Below are positions 5,321 to 5,375 of a stretch of DNA of 5,375 bases, one piece after another. Position 1 is the stretch's first letter. Each line of letters begins with the position of its first letter. The DNA comes from Eubacteriales Family XIII. Incertae Sedis bacterium (GTDB taxonomy: Bacteria; Bacillota; Clostridia; Peptostreptococcales; Anaerovoracaceae): contig JAIRPC010000006.1 of assembly GCA_031257215.1 (NCBI GenBank), positions 1 to 5,375 on the forward strand. The letters run 5' to 3'. The position numbers and the translations under genes were made by a program. Under the pieces are notes generated by a model that did not search any database, was not told the origin of the DNA, and worked only from the letters and a program-made list of their open reading frames with translations.

Positions 5321-5375
5321 GGCCGCCGTCGAAGCCGTCGGTCAGCCAAGCAAGGGATTGGACGCGCCAAAACGC

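Noticed and set aside
4936..5370. Longer 144-residue form of S15
   Set aside because: The extra 56 residues are Arg/Gly/Pro-rich, unlike any S15 I know. The ATG at 5202 has a near-perfect Shine-Dalgarno and gives the standard length, and the region is better explained as a structured leader.
5342..5375. Possible 3' end of an upstream gene (frame ending in TGA at 5342-5344)
   Set aside because: Only ten codons are visible and they match no family I can name; another frame is also open, so coding cannot be supported.

Overview
The window is a compact stretch of housekeeping genes from a fairly GC-rich bacterium. All supported genes lie on the minus strand, so transcription runs from high to low coordinates. 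In transcription order they are rpsO (ribosomal protein S15), pnp (polynucleotide phosphorylase), an M16-family zinc peptidase, dut (dUTPase) and the first 176 codons of a dgt-type dNTP triphosphohydrolase that runs off the window at base 1. The order rpsO-pnp-M16 peptidase is known from Firmicutes such as Bacillus and from related anaerobes. High GC and dut/dgt directly behind it would fit a Synergistota-like or clostridial-like anaerobe, but this placement is a guess from context, not a phylogenetic result.

Region by region: 5203-5375 is the leader of rpsO. It holds three consecutive stem-loops, the last ending against the Shine-Dalgarno sequence, and is a candidate S15 autoregulatory leader. 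4936-5202 is rpsO. 4754-4935 is a structured spacer with a convincing intrinsic terminator or attenuator just after rpsO, then a 9-bp stem-loop and a smaller GC hairpin ahead of pnp. 2627-4753 is full-length pnp. 2518-2626 holds a perfect 11-bp stem-loop just ahead of the GTG start of the M16 peptidase (1207-2517). 1081-1206 holds three small tandem hairpins and then an extended -10 promoter in a sharply AT-rich patch, which probably starts a new dut-dgt transcription unit. 631-1080 is dut. 529-630 is a short spacer in which I see only the dgt ribosome binding site. 1-528 is the 5' part of dgt.

Functionally there are two modules. rpsO-pnp(-M16) joins a ribosomal protein, the 3'-5' RNA-degrading phosphorylase and a zinc protease. 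Their spacers carry RNA hairpins, as expected for differential expression by attenuation and processing. dut-dgt is a nucleotide-pool module: dUTPase removes dUTP and supplies dUMP, and the HD-domain enzyme cleaves dNTPs to the nucleoside and triphosphate. I see no mobile element, CRISPR array, tRNA, rRNA or defence island. The most interesting content is the RNA-level structure in the spacers and an unusual insertion beside the active site of the M16 peptidase.
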